From assembly GCA_934247225.1 (NCBI GenBank), contig CAKQJE010000005.1, positions 50,220-114,219 on the forward strand: a stretch of DNA of 64,000 nt, in the 5' to 3' direction. Shown here in pieces: positions 33,683 through 41,506 of the stretch. The translations under genes and the position numbers were made by a program. Origin of the DNA: an uncultured Clostridia bacterium. GTDB taxonomy: Bacteria; Bacillota; Clostridia; Christensenellales; Borkfalkiaceae. The number at the start of each line of letters is the position of its first letter. The first letter of the stretch is position 1. Below the pieces are notes generated by a model. It saw only the letters and a program-made list of their open reading frames with translations. It was not told the DNA's origin and searched no databases.

Positions 33683-34423
33683 ATGAACGAATTTATCAAA
33701 AAAATACAATTCGACGTCAACTCGTGCGACGCGCTCGGAAGAATAAAGCCTTCGGCTTACTTCGATATGTTTCAGAACGCCGCGTCTCTTCACGCCGACA
33801 AACTCGGCGTGGGGTTCGACGAGCTTATTAAAAGAGATATCGTGTGGATGCTCGTAAGATGTCGTTACGACGTTATCGAAAGCCCCGCTTTCGAGCAGGA
33901 AGCCGAGATAAAAACCTATCCGTTGCCGCCGCGCGGGATAGAATTCGACAGAGAATATCTGATAACCGATTTGTCGGGCAAAGCGCTCGTGAAAGGCACT
34001 TCGAAATGGTGTCTTTGCAACTATAAAACGAGAAAACTCGTAGTTCACGGGGACGTGAATTATAATAACTCGGAATACGTCGAAAACAGGCAGTACGAAA
34101 ACGGGCTTAAAAAAATAAGCGATTTTTCGACCGACGATTTCAAAACTTTCGTTTCGAGAACTTATTTTACCGACCTCGACCATAACGGACACGTCAATAA
34201 TACCCGTTATCTCGATTTCATTCTGAACGCGATTCACGAAGAAATAACGAAAGATATAAAATATCTCGAAATAGATTACATTTCGGAAATGGTTTGCGGC
34301 GAAGAATTTACGATTTATTACGGCAAAACGGGCGACGAAATTCTCGTAAAATGCCACAGTCTCGGCAAGGAAGTTTTCCGCGCGAAAGTCGGGCTTAGCC
34401 GGGAGGGAATCGGACCACATTAA
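33683..34423 (+). CDS. Acyl-ACP thioesterase, 3' end altered by repeat insertion
   Basis: A 246-residue double hot-dog thioesterase that releases fatty acids from acyl carrier protein. The first hot-dog includes GRIKPSAYFDMFQNAASLHA, and TDLDHNGHVNNTRYLDF in the second contains the conserved Asn/His of the FatA/FatB-type active site. The coding sequence ends inside the second 556-bp repeat: codons for SREGIGPH and the stop come from the repeat. Exact removal of 34395-34949 would give a different tail of about five residues, ending near 34967. The catalytic parts are intact, so activity is likely. The start is one base after RNase G. Confidence 0.9.
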   Translation: MNEFIKKIQFDVNSCDALGRIKPSAYFDMFQNAASLHADKLGVGFDELIKRDIVWMLVRCRYDVIESPAFEQEAEIKTYPLPPRGIEFDREYLITDLSGKALVKGTSKWCLCNYKTRKLVVHGDVNYNNSEYVENRQYENGLKKISDFSTDDFKTFVSRTYFTDLDHNGHVNNTRYLDFILNAIHEEITKDIKYLEIDYISEMVCGEEFTIYYGKTGDEILVKCHSLGKEVFRAKVGLSREGIGPH

Positions 34424-34949
34424 GTTTTAACGGCGCAAAATTTGCAAAATCGGCGTTAAACTCACTTATAATACGTCAAGTATGATTGCGTTCGTTTGCC
34501 TTGATTTTTCTAAATTTATCGCCGGCAGCCACAGGTGATTGCATTTAAACCCGGTCTCACGGCGTGTTTTTGACTAATACGTCGTTCCGCTCGTGTGTTA
34601 TACGTTAAGTATTAACGCGCTCGCGCGCCTTGTCTTAGTCTAAAAACACGCCGTGAGACTTGCCCCAACCCAAACGGCAATATTTTCGATGATTTGGGGA
34701 AAAGGCGAACGCAGACGTACTTTCGTACTACAAGAGAGAATTTGCCTCAAAGCGCGAAAATTGTGCCGTTTGGGCGAGTTAAAATGCAATCACCTGTGGC
34801 TAAATGCGTAGCACCTTAAAGCCGTATTTTTTAGGCGGTTGTGACGAAGATTTGCGCAGACGTACAGGGCGTACTTCAAGCAAAGATTTGCCGCAACAGG
34901 CAAAAAAGACGGCTTTAAGGCTTGATGGGGTTCGAATCCCTCTCGGCTA
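34395..34949 (+). repeat. 556-bp structured repeat element, copy 2
   Basis: Same orientation and nearly the same sequence as 119-674. Its left end overlaps the last codons of the thioesterase and its right end lies 22 bp before the HNH-like gene. In the closing stem the C128:G666 pair of copy 1 is replaced here by A34404:T34941, and A126:T668 by G34402:T34943, so pairing is kept by compensatory change. The variable loop near 34862-34871 differs from copy 1. No coding capacity. Confidence 0.95.
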
Positions 34950-34971
34950 ACCGTCTGACAGGTGGGTAAAA

Positions 34972-35418
34972 ATGGAAGAAAAGACAAACTTAAAGCTCGA
35001 TTTCGAGCTTGTTCCCGACGGGTGCTGGTATTCTAATTTAAGGAGTATTTTAAAGCCCGCGCAGTGGGATATCGTGAGAAAGGAGGCTTACGCGAGAGCG
35101 GGCGGAAAATGTATGATATGCGGTCGCCCCGCGAAAAGGCTCGAGGCGCACGAAAGGTGGAGCTACGACGAGAAAAACGCCGTGCAGAAGCTCGAAGACG
35201 TAATCGCCGTCTGCCACGATTGCCACAGCGTTATCCACATCGGCAGAACTCAGCTTACGGGCGACGAGGACAGGGCGATAAAGCATTTTATGAAAGTGAA
35301 TAAGTGTTCTTATGCCGATTATGTTAAGGCTCTCGGCAAAGCCAACGAAATTCACAGGAGGAGAAACGAGATACCCGAATGGAGCGTAAATCTCGAATAT
35401 CTGAAAAAATTTACTTAA
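34972..35418 (+). CDS. HNH endonuclease-like zinc-finger protein
   Basis: A 148-residue protein. GGKCMICGRPAKRLEAHERW and VIAVCHDCHSVIHIGR provide two Cys pairs and the His residues of an HNH/treble-clef fold; the middle is consistent with the family's beta-hairpin. Proteins like this are usually annotated as HNH endonucleases, but small chromosomal versions are often uncharacterised. AGGTGGG lies nine bases before the ATG. The gene begins immediately after repeat copy 2, which may have separated it from the RNase G-thioesterase unit. A role in moving the repeat is possible but unsupported, because copy 1 has no such neighbour. Confidence 0.75.
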   Translation: MEEKTNLKLDFELVPDGCWYSNLRSILKPAQWDIVRKEAYARAGGKCMICGRPAKRLEAHERWSYDEKNAVQKLEDVIAVCHDCHSVIHIGRTQLTGDEDRAIKHFMKVNKCSYADYVKALGKANEIHRRRNEIPEWSVNLEYLKKFT

Positions 35419-35444
35419 AAAAGATTAAATAACGGCAAAAAAGG

Positions 35445-35481
35445 AAATACCTTCCGTGAGACAAATTCTCGGGAGGTATTT
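35445..35481 (+). promoter_or_regulatory. Hairpin enclosing the ribosome-binding site of the first coat gene
   Basis: AAATACCTTCCGTGAG (35445-35460) can pair with CTCGGGAGGTATTT (35468-35481), burying the GGGAGGT site just before the ATG at 35485. It may also terminate the HNH gene, since Ts follow the stem. Confidence 0.65.
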
Positions 35482-35484
35482 TTT

Positions 35485-35673
35485 ATGCAACCAAAACTCA
35501 CGGCAAAAGAGGTCGATTTTATTTCCGACCTTATGAACCTTGAAGAGAACGTGGCGAAAAAAGCTACGTTTTATTCTAAAACTTTAACGGATACGGCTCT
35601 CGCTGCGCAAATGCAGACGATAGCCTGCAATCACGCAAAACGCTATGCCGTTCTGCTCGGACTTTTGAATTGA
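35485..35673 (+). CDS. Small CotF-like spore coat-associated protein
   Basis: A 62-residue helical protein (AKEVDFISDLMNLEENVAKK, then ALAAQMQTIACNHAKRY) resembling the four-helix, ferritin-like CotF/YhcN-type coat proteins in a shortened form. It is paired with a second coat-like gene 8 bp downstream. Such pairs are common in Clostridia. Start chosen by the GGGAGGT site. Confidence 0.7.
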   Translation: MQPKLTAKEVDFISDLMNLEENVAKKATFYSKTLTDTALAAQMQTIACNHAKRYAVLLGLLN

Positions 35674-35681
35674 GGTGAAAA

Positions 35682-35963
35682 ATGAAGAACGAAAACATTT
35701 TAAACGAAAAAGACGCGTTGTATGACATTTTAACAGGCGAGAAGAACCTCGTCAAACTTTACGGTTCGGCAATGACCGAGGCGAGCGGAAAGGACGTGAG
35801 AAAAGCCGTGAAATCGAATATGTTCGAGACGGCGGAAGAGCAGTATTCCGTTTTCGAAGTTATGCAAAAGAACGGCTACTACGAAGTTCAGCCTGCGGAT
35901 AAAGCGATTATCGACGAGAAGATAAGTACGTTTTCCAAAACCCTGAAAGGTCTGGAAAAGTAA
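35682..35963 (+). CDS. Spore coat protein, CotF family
   Basis: A 93-residue protein with the Coat_F pattern: LYDILTGEKNLVKLYGSAMT, then FETAEEQYSVFEVMQKNGYY, rich in Glu, Tyr and Lys. It begins 8 bp after the previous gene with GAGGTG upstream, so the two are co-translated. It supports a spore-forming host. Confidence 0.85.
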   Translation: MKNENILNEKDALYDILTGEKNLVKLYGSAMTEASGKDVRKAVKSNMFETAEEQYSVFEVMQKNGYYEVQPADKAIIDEKISTFSKTLKGLEK

Positions 35964-36002
35964 AATTTCATAACGCAAAGGAATGTAAAAAATATCAAAA
36001 CA

Positions 36003-36093
36003 AAGCGGGCGATCATTGATCGCCCCTACGTTTTGTTATATACGCAATAACGTATTTTAAAACATTATTCCTTGCCTTCCCCGAATGGGGAAG
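36003..36093 (+). repeat. Two dispersed palindromes
   Basis: AGCGGGCGATCATTGATCGC followed by CCCTAC (36004-36029) belongs to the GTAGGGGCGA family, and CCTTCCCCGAATGGGGAAGG near 36072 matches the copy at 28568 exactly. Related palindromes lie near 28632, 36255 and 49515. Confidence 0.85.
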
Positions 36094-36253
36094 GCAAGGA
36101 ATAACACTTCAAAAATCATCAAAATAACTATCATTATCGCAAAACTTAAAAATTTTTCGCAAGGAGTAATGCTAAAAAAATATCGAAAAAACTATCATTA
36201 TCGCTAAACTTAACAACCTTTCGCAAGAAATAACACTTCAAAAATCATCAAAA
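36094..36253 (+). repeat. Degenerate 65-bp tandem repeat, about 2.5 units
   Basis: Units at 36094-36158, 36159-36222 and a partial third share GCAAG, AACTATCATTATCGC and a closing TTTC. The 334-bp gap between the coat genes and the XRE gene holds only these repeats and palindromes, including another GCGGGCGAACA hairpin at 36255-36282. Confidence 0.8.
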
Positions 36254-36297
36254 AAAGCGGGCGAACAATGTTAGCCCGCTTAATGCTTGTCGGAAAG

Positions 36298-37143
36298 TTA
36301 TTTCTTTCTGCGTTCTTTTTCTTTTATCGAAGAGTCGATTACCCTTGCGATAGGATAAAACGCGGGGATAAGCAGGAAAATCACCCATAACGGGTGCCAT
36401 ATGTTGAAAATCATTCCGAAAAGAAGATAAATAAACACGACAAAGCACGGGAAGTTGAATTTGCCGACGCGCTTTTTTCTTACGCACGAAACAATCGAAG
36501 TGAAAATCGGAACGGTTATGAATAACGTCCAGGCGATTTTCCAGCCGTCGAACACCGACCCCCACACGAAAAACGCTATGATTGTAAGGATTATGTAAAC
36601 GCCGTCTAAAATGTCCGTAAGTCGGGTTCGTCTTTTCGGGTAATCGTCGCAGTCGACGTCGTCGTCATCGTCATCGTCATCGTCGTCGTCGTCCGAAATG
36701 ACTATTCTTTTCTGATTTCCGTCCGACTCGAAACGAACGTGTTTTCCGTCTTTTGTGTAAAATTCTTTATTCTCGCCGCCGTGAGACAAAAATTCGTCGT
36801 ACTCGTTCTTCGATTTTTTCTTTTTGTCGGAAAAACCGTCGGAACTTTCGGCGTTGCCCGTATTATCCGTATGTTCGTCGTTCGCCTGTCCGTTGTCGGC
36901 GCTCGCTTCGTTTTGATTTACGCTGTCCGTCGCGGCGTAGTCCTCTTTATCGGGGGAGTAACCGACTATTTCGTCTATCGAAACGTTATAAAGTTTCGCA
37001 AGCCTTATAAGGTTGTCGGTGTCGGGCAGAGCCTCGCCGCGCTCCCATTTGGAAACGGCTTGTCTCGAAACGGAAAGTTTATCGGCGAGTTCTTCCTGAG
37101 AAAGCCCTTTTTCTTTTCTTAATCTTATTAAATTATTCTGCAT
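36298..37143 (-). CDS. XRE-family helix-turn-helix protein with membrane domain and poly-Asp tract
   Basis: A 281-residue protein. Residues 1-60 form an XRE/Cro helix-turn-helix (LSQEELADKLSVSRQAVSKW). A long polar linker contains twelve consecutive Asp residues near position 150. The C-terminal third has three or four transmembrane helices. Membrane-bound XRE regulators of this build are common in Firmicutes; the membrane part may sense the envelope. The Asp run comes from an unstable GAC/GAT trinucleotide tract near 36655-36692. It is transcribed alone. Confidence 0.85.
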   Translation of the reverse strand: MQNNLIRLRKEKGLSQEELADKLSVSRQAVSKWERGEALPDTDNLIRLAKLYNVSIDEIVGYSPDKEDYAATDSVNQNEASADNGQANDEHTDNTGNAESSDGFSDKKKKSKNEYDEFLSHGGENKEFYTKDGKHVRFESDGNQKRIVISDDDDDDDDDDDDVDCDDYPKRRTRLTDILDGVYIILTIIAFFVWGSVFDGWKIAWTLFITVPIFTSIVSCVRKKRVGKFNFPCFVVFIYLLFGMIFNIWHPLWVIFLLIPAFYPIARVIDSSIKEKERRKK

Positions 37144-37531
37144 TTTTTCTCCTTTCGCGGTTTAAAGTCCGAAATTAAAGTCCGAAGCCTTCGACCGCAA
37201 ACAGTTTTAAACCGAAATTTTTTAACTCAAACGTTTTTTGTTATGAGAGTATTATAACGCTTGTTATGAAAAAATTCAAGTCAAATGAGTGATATTTCGC
37301 TTGACAGAAACTTTATTTTCGTTTACAACCCCCGCAACTATCGGTTGCGTTTTGAAAAAATGTAGTTTTTTTTGCCAAACGGTACCGATTTTGCTTGCAT
37401 TCTCGCAAAAAAGATGGTAACATAACGCTCGACGAAGGTTTTCGGAGAACACTTCGTCGAATGTCGGACTTTGCGTAAAAATCACGCAGAAAAAGTTCGG
37501 CGATAAAATAAAAAAACCGAGGTAATTTAAG
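37144..37531 (+). other. Intergenic region with promoter and about 200-nt leader of queT
   Basis: TTGACA at 37301-37306 and TACAAC at 37324-37329 (17-bp spacer) make a plausible promoter. The leader then has a small hairpin CGCAAC/GTTGCG followed by TTTT near 37337-37356, a strong stem CGACGAAG/CTTCGTCG (about 37430-37460) and a TGCGT/ACGCA hairpin. QueT genes are often controlled by preQ1 riboswitches, but I do not see a preQ1-I or preQ1-II consensus here. Confidence 0.5.
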
Positions 37532-38089
37532 ATGTTTGGAAAAAATTCCGCAAAGACGCTCGCGAGATGCGGCGTCATAGCCGCGCTTTACGTCGTGGCT
37601 TCGCTTTTGCTTTTTCCGTTTACGTTCGGGATATTTCAGTTCCGCCTTTCCGAGGCGCTGACGATACTCCCGCTTTTTTTTGCCGAAAGCGTCCCCGCGC
37701 TGTTTGTCGGGTGCCTGATTACCAATATTTTCAGCTCCGCAGGCGCGCCGGATATAGTCATCGGCTCTCTCGCGACGCTTATCGCCGCGCTTTGCACTTA
37801 TTTTGCGGGCAGAGCGATAAAAAATAAGTTCGCGAAATTCTTCGTCGGGATAATTTTCCCCGTCGTCATAAACGCGTTCGCGATACCGATAGTTTTTATT
37901 TTGAGCGGCACGAACGAGTATTCGTATATGATACAGGTGCTTATTTTAGGCGCGGAAGAACTCGGCTCGGTCGGAATTTTCGGCGGCGCGCTTTATTTCG
38001 GCTGTTACAAATTGTTTTCGAAAAAACAAACCGAAGTATCCCGCGAAAATCCGCAATCAGAAAATCCGCAATCCGAAAACGATCGATGA
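37532..38089 (+). CDS. queT: QueT family queuosine-precursor transporter
   Basis: A 185-residue protein with five or six transmembrane segments, of the S-component (ECF transporter) type that imports queuosine precursors such as preQ1. FPFTFGIFQFRLSEALTILP is the diagnostic family block. The C-terminal tail carries a short repeated NPQSEN motif due to duplication of about 15 bp. It starts after GAGGTAA. No queuosine biosynthesis gene is in the window, consistent with salvage. Confidence 0.92.
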   Translation: MFGKNSAKTLARCGVIAALYVVASLLLFPFTFGIFQFRLSEALTILPLFFAESVPALFVGCLITNIFSSAGAPDIVIGSLATLIAALCTYFAGRAIKNKFAKFFVGIIFPVVINAFAIPIVFILSGTNEYSYMIQVLILGAEELGSVGIFGGALYFGCYKLFSKKQTEVSRENPQSENPQSENDR

Positions 38090-38119
38090 TTGACACGGCG
38101 GCGGATTTTATGCTATAAT
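38090..38119 (+). promoter_or_regulatory. SigA-type promoter of the Wzz-like gene
   Basis: TTGACA (38090-38095), an 18-bp spacer and TATAAT (38114-38119), 31 bp before the ATG. Confidence 0.85.
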
Positions 38120-38149
38120 GCCCGTATCACTTCTTTAAAGGGGTAAAAA

Positions 38150-38743
38150 ATGGAGCAAACAAAGCAGGGCGGCGGAAAAGCTTTGAGCTTTGCGGATTAT
38201 TTCCGCGCAATGAAAAAGCATTGGCTCGTCGAAACGATAATTCTCGCGGCGTTTATTCTCGCGGGCGTGATTTACGGCGGATTTATCGAAAAGCCGTATT
38301 ATGAGGCTCGCGAAGAAGTGGTCGTAAAGGTCACGGACGAGGAAAATTCGTATTATAACACCGTTATAGCCGAGCGACTCGTTAAAACGATGGACAAATT
38401 CTTCAAAACGGCTACCGTTACGGAGCTTGCAAAAGCCAAATCGGGCGTCTCCGAAATTTACGCGGGCAACGTCACGGTGAAAAGCGACGAAACGCTTATC
38501 ATGACCGTGAGCTATAAAGACGTTTCGGAAGAACTCGCCGAGCTTAAACTGAAAGCGATTTTGTCCGCCGCGGAAAGCGAGAATACCAAAGACTATTTCA
38601 GCGCGAAAGCGACCGTCCGCCCGATGGGGGTTATAACGACGTCGCAACAATCCGATTCGACGAAAATAATCGTAATCGGCGTCGCCGCGGGCGTGGTCTT
38701 GTCTCTTGTTTACGCTTTTATAAGATATATGGCGGAAAATTGA
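38150..38743 (+). CDS. Wzz/YveK-type polysaccharide chain-length modulator-like protein
   Basis: A 197-residue protein with two transmembrane helices near the ends (about 27-47 and 172-190) enclosing an extracytoplasmic alpha/beta domain, the Wzz/CpsC layout. LSFADYFRAMKKHWLVETII is the typical first helix with its preceding motif. The partner tyrosine kinase and glycosyltransferases of a capsule locus are absent, so it is an orphan. Its job may be to interact with polymerases encoded elsewhere. A weak ribosome site (AAAGGGG) precedes the ATG. Confidence 0.75.
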   Translation: MEQTKQGGGKALSFADYFRAMKKHWLVETIILAAFILAGVIYGGFIEKPYYEAREEVVVKVTDEENSYYNTVIAERLVKTMDKFFKTATVTELAKAKSGVSEIYAGNVTVKSDETLIMTVSYKDVSEELAELKLKAILSAAESENTKDYFSAKATVRPMGVITTSQQSDSTKIIVIGVAAGVVLSLVYAFIRYMAEN

Positions 38744-38809
38744 CCGCGACAAACCGAAAATAACGGGAAAATGAAATAAATACAGCCTGAGGCTGAAAAG
38801 GAAAAGAAA

Positions 38810-39355
38810 ATGTCTGCCAAAAGAATTGCTTTAATCGGACTTTATGTCGCGCTTTTAACGGTAAGCGCGAAAATCAGCATACCGTTCGTTCCCGTTCCGA
38901 TGACGATGCAGTCCGCGGTGGTTTTGTTTTTCGCGTGCTATCTCGGATTGGCGGACGCTGCAATCGGTATATCTTTGTATATCGCGCTCGGGCTTATCGG
39001 CGTTCCCGTGTTCGCGAGCGGCGGCGGCTTTTCTTATGTGACGATGCCGTCTTTCGGGTTTACGCTCGGGTTCGTCGTTTCCACCGTTTTGTGCGGAATT
39101 ATTTTCAAAAGAGGCGGCGGACTGAAAAACCTTATTTTAACGCTTTCGGTCGGCACGGTCGCCCTTTATGTCGTCGGGATAACTTACTTTTTGCTTTTAA
39201 AAGCCTTCTATCTCGGCGGAACTATCGATATATGGAATATCCTTTTGAAATTCTGGATAGTTTTCATACCGTCCGATATTTTAAAAGCCGTAATCTGCGC
39301 GGTGCTTTTAAAGAGAGTTCCGTATTTCGGCGATAACGTCAGAACGCACGAATAA
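38810..39355 (+). CDS. bioY: Biotin transporter BioY
   Basis: A 181-residue membrane protein with six predicted helices, the substrate-binding subunit of an ECF-type or solitary biotin importer. The N-terminal IPFVPVPMTMQSAVVLF and the GLIGVPVFASGGGF block are characteristic. No biotin synthesis gene is present nearby, suggesting dependence on uptake. It follows the Wzz-like gene by 66 bp and ends at a strong terminator. Confidence 0.95.
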   Translation: MSAKRIALIGLYVALLTVSAKISIPFVPVPMTMQSAVVLFFACYLGLADAAIGISLYIALGLIGVPVFASGGGFSYVTMPSFGFTLGFVVSTVLCGIIFKRGGGLKNLILTLSVGTVALYVVGITYFLLLKAFYLGGTIDIWNILLKFWIVFIPSDILKAVICAVLLKRVPYFGDNVRTHE

Positions 39356-39360
39356 AAAGC

Positions 39361-39402
39361 ATCCCTTTCGCAAGCTTTTGCGGAGGGGATTTTTATTTTT
39401 TT
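39361..39402 (+). terminator. Terminator after bioY
   Basis: ATCCCTTTCGCAA (39361-39373) pairs with TTGCGGAGGGGAT (39378-39390) with two mismatches, followed by TTTTATTTTTTTT. Confidence 0.88.
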
Positions 39403-39429
39403 TATATAATAAATTTTTTTTGATTTTTT

Positions 39430-39459
39430 GCAACAAAAATTCAATTTCGATAGTATAAT
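39430..39459 (+). promoter_or_regulatory. Candidate ECF-sigma autoregulated promoter (sigma operon)
   Basis: GCAACAAAA (39430-39438), exactly 15 bp, then TATAAT (39454-39459). The same two elements with the same spacing occur at 41429-41458 before the lipoprotein gene. The AAC-containing upstream box fits ECF-type -35 elements. Confidence 0.65.
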
Positions 39460-39520
39460 GTATGCAAGGAAATTCAGGGGCAGCCGTTTCAGGGGTTGAA
39501 TAGCGGCTATTGCGGGAGAG

Positions 39521-40048
39521 ATGAATCGTTTCGAGATAAACGCACAACTTAAAAGAATAGCCGAAGGCGACGAAAAGGCGTTCGAAAATCTCTTTAACGG
39601 GATCAAAGGCGGCGTTTATTCGTTTGCGTATTCGTACATGAAAAACCGCGAGGACGCGGAAGATATCGTTCAGACGGTGTTTCTGAAAATAAAGAAGAAT
39701 ATCGACAAATTCGACGGCAAAAACGGGCTTCCGTGGATTTTGCAGATCACCAAAAACACGGCGCTAAGCGAGCTGAGGTCGAGAAAGGTCTACGATAATT
39801 TCGTGGAGCTTAACCTCGGCAAGGACGAAGCCGTTAGTATCGACGAAAACGATTTCGAGTCGCCCGTAACTTCGGCGATGCGACAATGCCTTTCGGAAGA
39901 AGATCAGAGGATAATCGTTCTGCACGTCATATGGGGCTATAAACACAAGGAAATCGCGGAGCTTCTCGATATGCCCACCGGGAGCGTTACTTCGAGATAC
40001 AAGCGAGCGGTGGATAAATTAAAAAATTATTTAAAAAAGGAGGCGTAA
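39521..40048 (+). CDS. ECF-type RNA polymerase sigma factor
   Basis: A 175-residue sigma factor with region 2 (about 20-90: FAYSYMKNREDAEDIVQTVF) and region 4 (about 115-170: HVIWGYKHKEIAELLDMPTG) and no region 3, as in ECF factors. A putative anti-sigma gene follows after 4 bp. The promoter candidate upstream is repeated before the lipoprotein gene, so the factor probably activates both units. The stimulus is unknown. Confidence 0.93.
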   Translation: MNRFEINAQLKRIAEGDEKAFENLFNGIKGGVYSFAYSYMKNREDAEDIVQTVFLKIKKNIDKFDGKNGLPWILQITKNTALSELRSRKVYDNFVELNLGKDEAVSIDENDFESPVTSAMRQCLSEEDQRIIVLHVIWGYKHKEIAELLDMPTGSVTSRYKRAVDKLKNYLKKEA

Positions 40049-40052
40049 AAAA

Positions 40053-41414
40053 ATGAGTAATTGGAAAAAACTTTTAAAAGAAGAAACCGAGCGTTCGGCA
40101 AAAAACATAATACTTTCCGAAGAAGTTAAAAACGCTTCCGTTCCTTTAAAAGAAAAAAGCGGCGGCGTACGCGGCGGGCAGAGCGTTTTCGGCAAACTGA
40201 AAAACTTTGTCTTCGCGAAAAAACCGATCGCGGCGTTACTTGCCGCAACGGCTTGTTTTCTCATAGTTTTTCCGACGGTTTTCGCCGTGAAAAACGCTTC
40301 TGCGGAAACGACGGAGATAATGCTCGAAATAAATCCCTCGGTGCTTTTTATAACCGATAAAAAAGGGAACGTCAAAAGCGTCAAGGCGACCAATTCGGAC
40401 GCGGACGTTATTTTGTCCGATGAAGATATCTTAAACGAACTCAAAGGCAAACCCGTTTCCGAAAGCGTGGAAATTTTCATCGACAACGCGGCAAGGCTCG
40501 GGTATATAGACCTCGATTCGTACGAAAACGCCGTGAAGATAACTTCGGCGAAAGACGGAAAGCAAACGGACGAAATCGTTACCGCGACGAAAAAATATTT
40601 CCGTGAAAAAGGCGTTTATTCCGTGGTTTTAAAGGAAACGGTTTCGGTAAATTCGCTTGCCGAAAAGACGGGAATTTCCGTTTCCGGCGAAAGGAATTTC
40701 AAATCGGCGGCAAAAAATCTTCCCGAGCTTTACGGCGAGAGAAACGTAACCGATATGGAGCAGGCTTACGACGATTATATAGTAAGCGGGCTTTATAACC
40801 TCGTCAAGAATAAAATTTCGAACATCGTGGACGGCGCGGCGCTCATTCTCAGAATGAAAGTCGTCAACTTCGAAATCAAGCTCTGTACGGGCGGAAAGGA
40901 CTACTGGAACGCGGGAAACAGCCTGTTTGCGCGCGATCTTGTGGAAAAAATGGAAAATCTCATTGCGGAATACGCCGAAATAACGGGCGGCAAACACGTT
41001 ATAAAAAGCGCGTGGGACTTAGACAACGTTATCTTCGATTACTGCGAACTTTTCGGCGGCATAAGCAAGGAGACCGATCCCGACGAGTATCTGCAAAAAA
41101 CGACCGAGTATCTCGACTCTTTAACAACCGATATCGTCAAATCCAACGAATCGAAATTCGTCGCCGTTCTCGATAAAACCGATCTCGACACTATGGGATA
41201 CGAGACTTTGACCCGCGTGCCGCAAAGCATAAGCGAATACAGAAGAGATTTGTGCAAGGTTTTGTCGGGACTCTTCGTTTCGAGAGAAAAGGAATATAAG
41301 GAAACTTACGAGAAACAAAGAACGCCCGTTTCCGAAGAGGAATACGATAAATATTACGATAAAATCATAGGAAATTACGGCTCGCTCGAAAATTTCTGGA
41401 AAAAAATAAAATAA
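40053..41414 (+). CDS. Putative anti-sigma factor with RsgI-type autoproteolytic extracytoplasmic domain
   Basis: A 453-residue membrane protein, 4 bp after the ECF sigma gene. Residues 1-56 are cytoplasmic, basic and probably bind the sigma factor, although they do not look like the standard RsgI N-terminal domain. One transmembrane helix covers about 57-79. Outside, TTEIMLEINPSVLFI matches the RsgI periplasmic domain, in which the peptide bond between Asn and Pro is cleaved by autoproteolysis; here that would be Asn94-Pro95. The rest (about 150-453) is a helical domain of unknown type, perhaps the sensor. RsgI normally pairs with SigI, not with an ECF factor, so the combination is unusual. 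Function is inferred from context and motif. Confidence 0.75.
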   Translation: MSNWKKLLKEETERSAKNIILSEEVKNASVPLKEKSGGVRGGQSVFGKLKNFVFAKKPIAALLAATACFLIVFPTVFAVKNASAETTEIMLEINPSVLFITDKKGNVKSVKATNSDADVILSDEDILNELKGKPVSESVEIFIDNAARLGYIDLDSYENAVKITSAKDGKQTDEIVTATKKYFREKGVYSVVLKETVSVNSLAEKTGISVSGERNFKSAAKNLPELYGERNVTDMEQAYDDYIVSGLYNLVKNKISNIVDGAALILRMKVVNFEIKLCTGGKDYWNAGNSLFARDLVEKMENLIAEYAEITGGKHVIKSAWDLDNVIFDYCELFGGISKETDPDEYLQKTTEYLDSLTTDIVKSNESKFVAVLDKTDLDTMGYETLTRVPQSISEYRRDLCKVLSGLFVSREKEYKETYEKQRTPVSEEEYDKYYDKIIGNYGSLENFWKKIK

Positions 41415-41428
41415 TTTTTCCGTTCTTT

Positions 41429-41458
41429 GCAACAAAACGAAATTTCAAAACGTATAAT
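41429..41458 (+). promoter_or_regulatory. Candidate ECF-sigma promoter (lipoprotein gene)
   Basis: GCAACAAAA (41429-41437), 15 bp, then TATAAT (41453-41458), matching the sigma operon promoter in sequence and spacing. It starts 15 bp after the anti-sigma gene's stop codon. Confidence 0.65.
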
Positions 41459-41506
41459 AAGCGAAAATAAACCGAGGGCAAGAACTTCGGTACGGAGGTA
41501 AATAAA

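Noticed and set aside
34790..34987. A minus-strand peptide across the right end of repeat copy 2
   Set aside because: Its sequence comes from the reverse complement of the tRNA-like T-arm, a known source of false proteins.
34972..35418. HNH-like gene as the transposase of the 556-bp repeat
   Set aside because: Copy 1 has no such neighbour, and the protein looks like a common chromosomal HNH family member.
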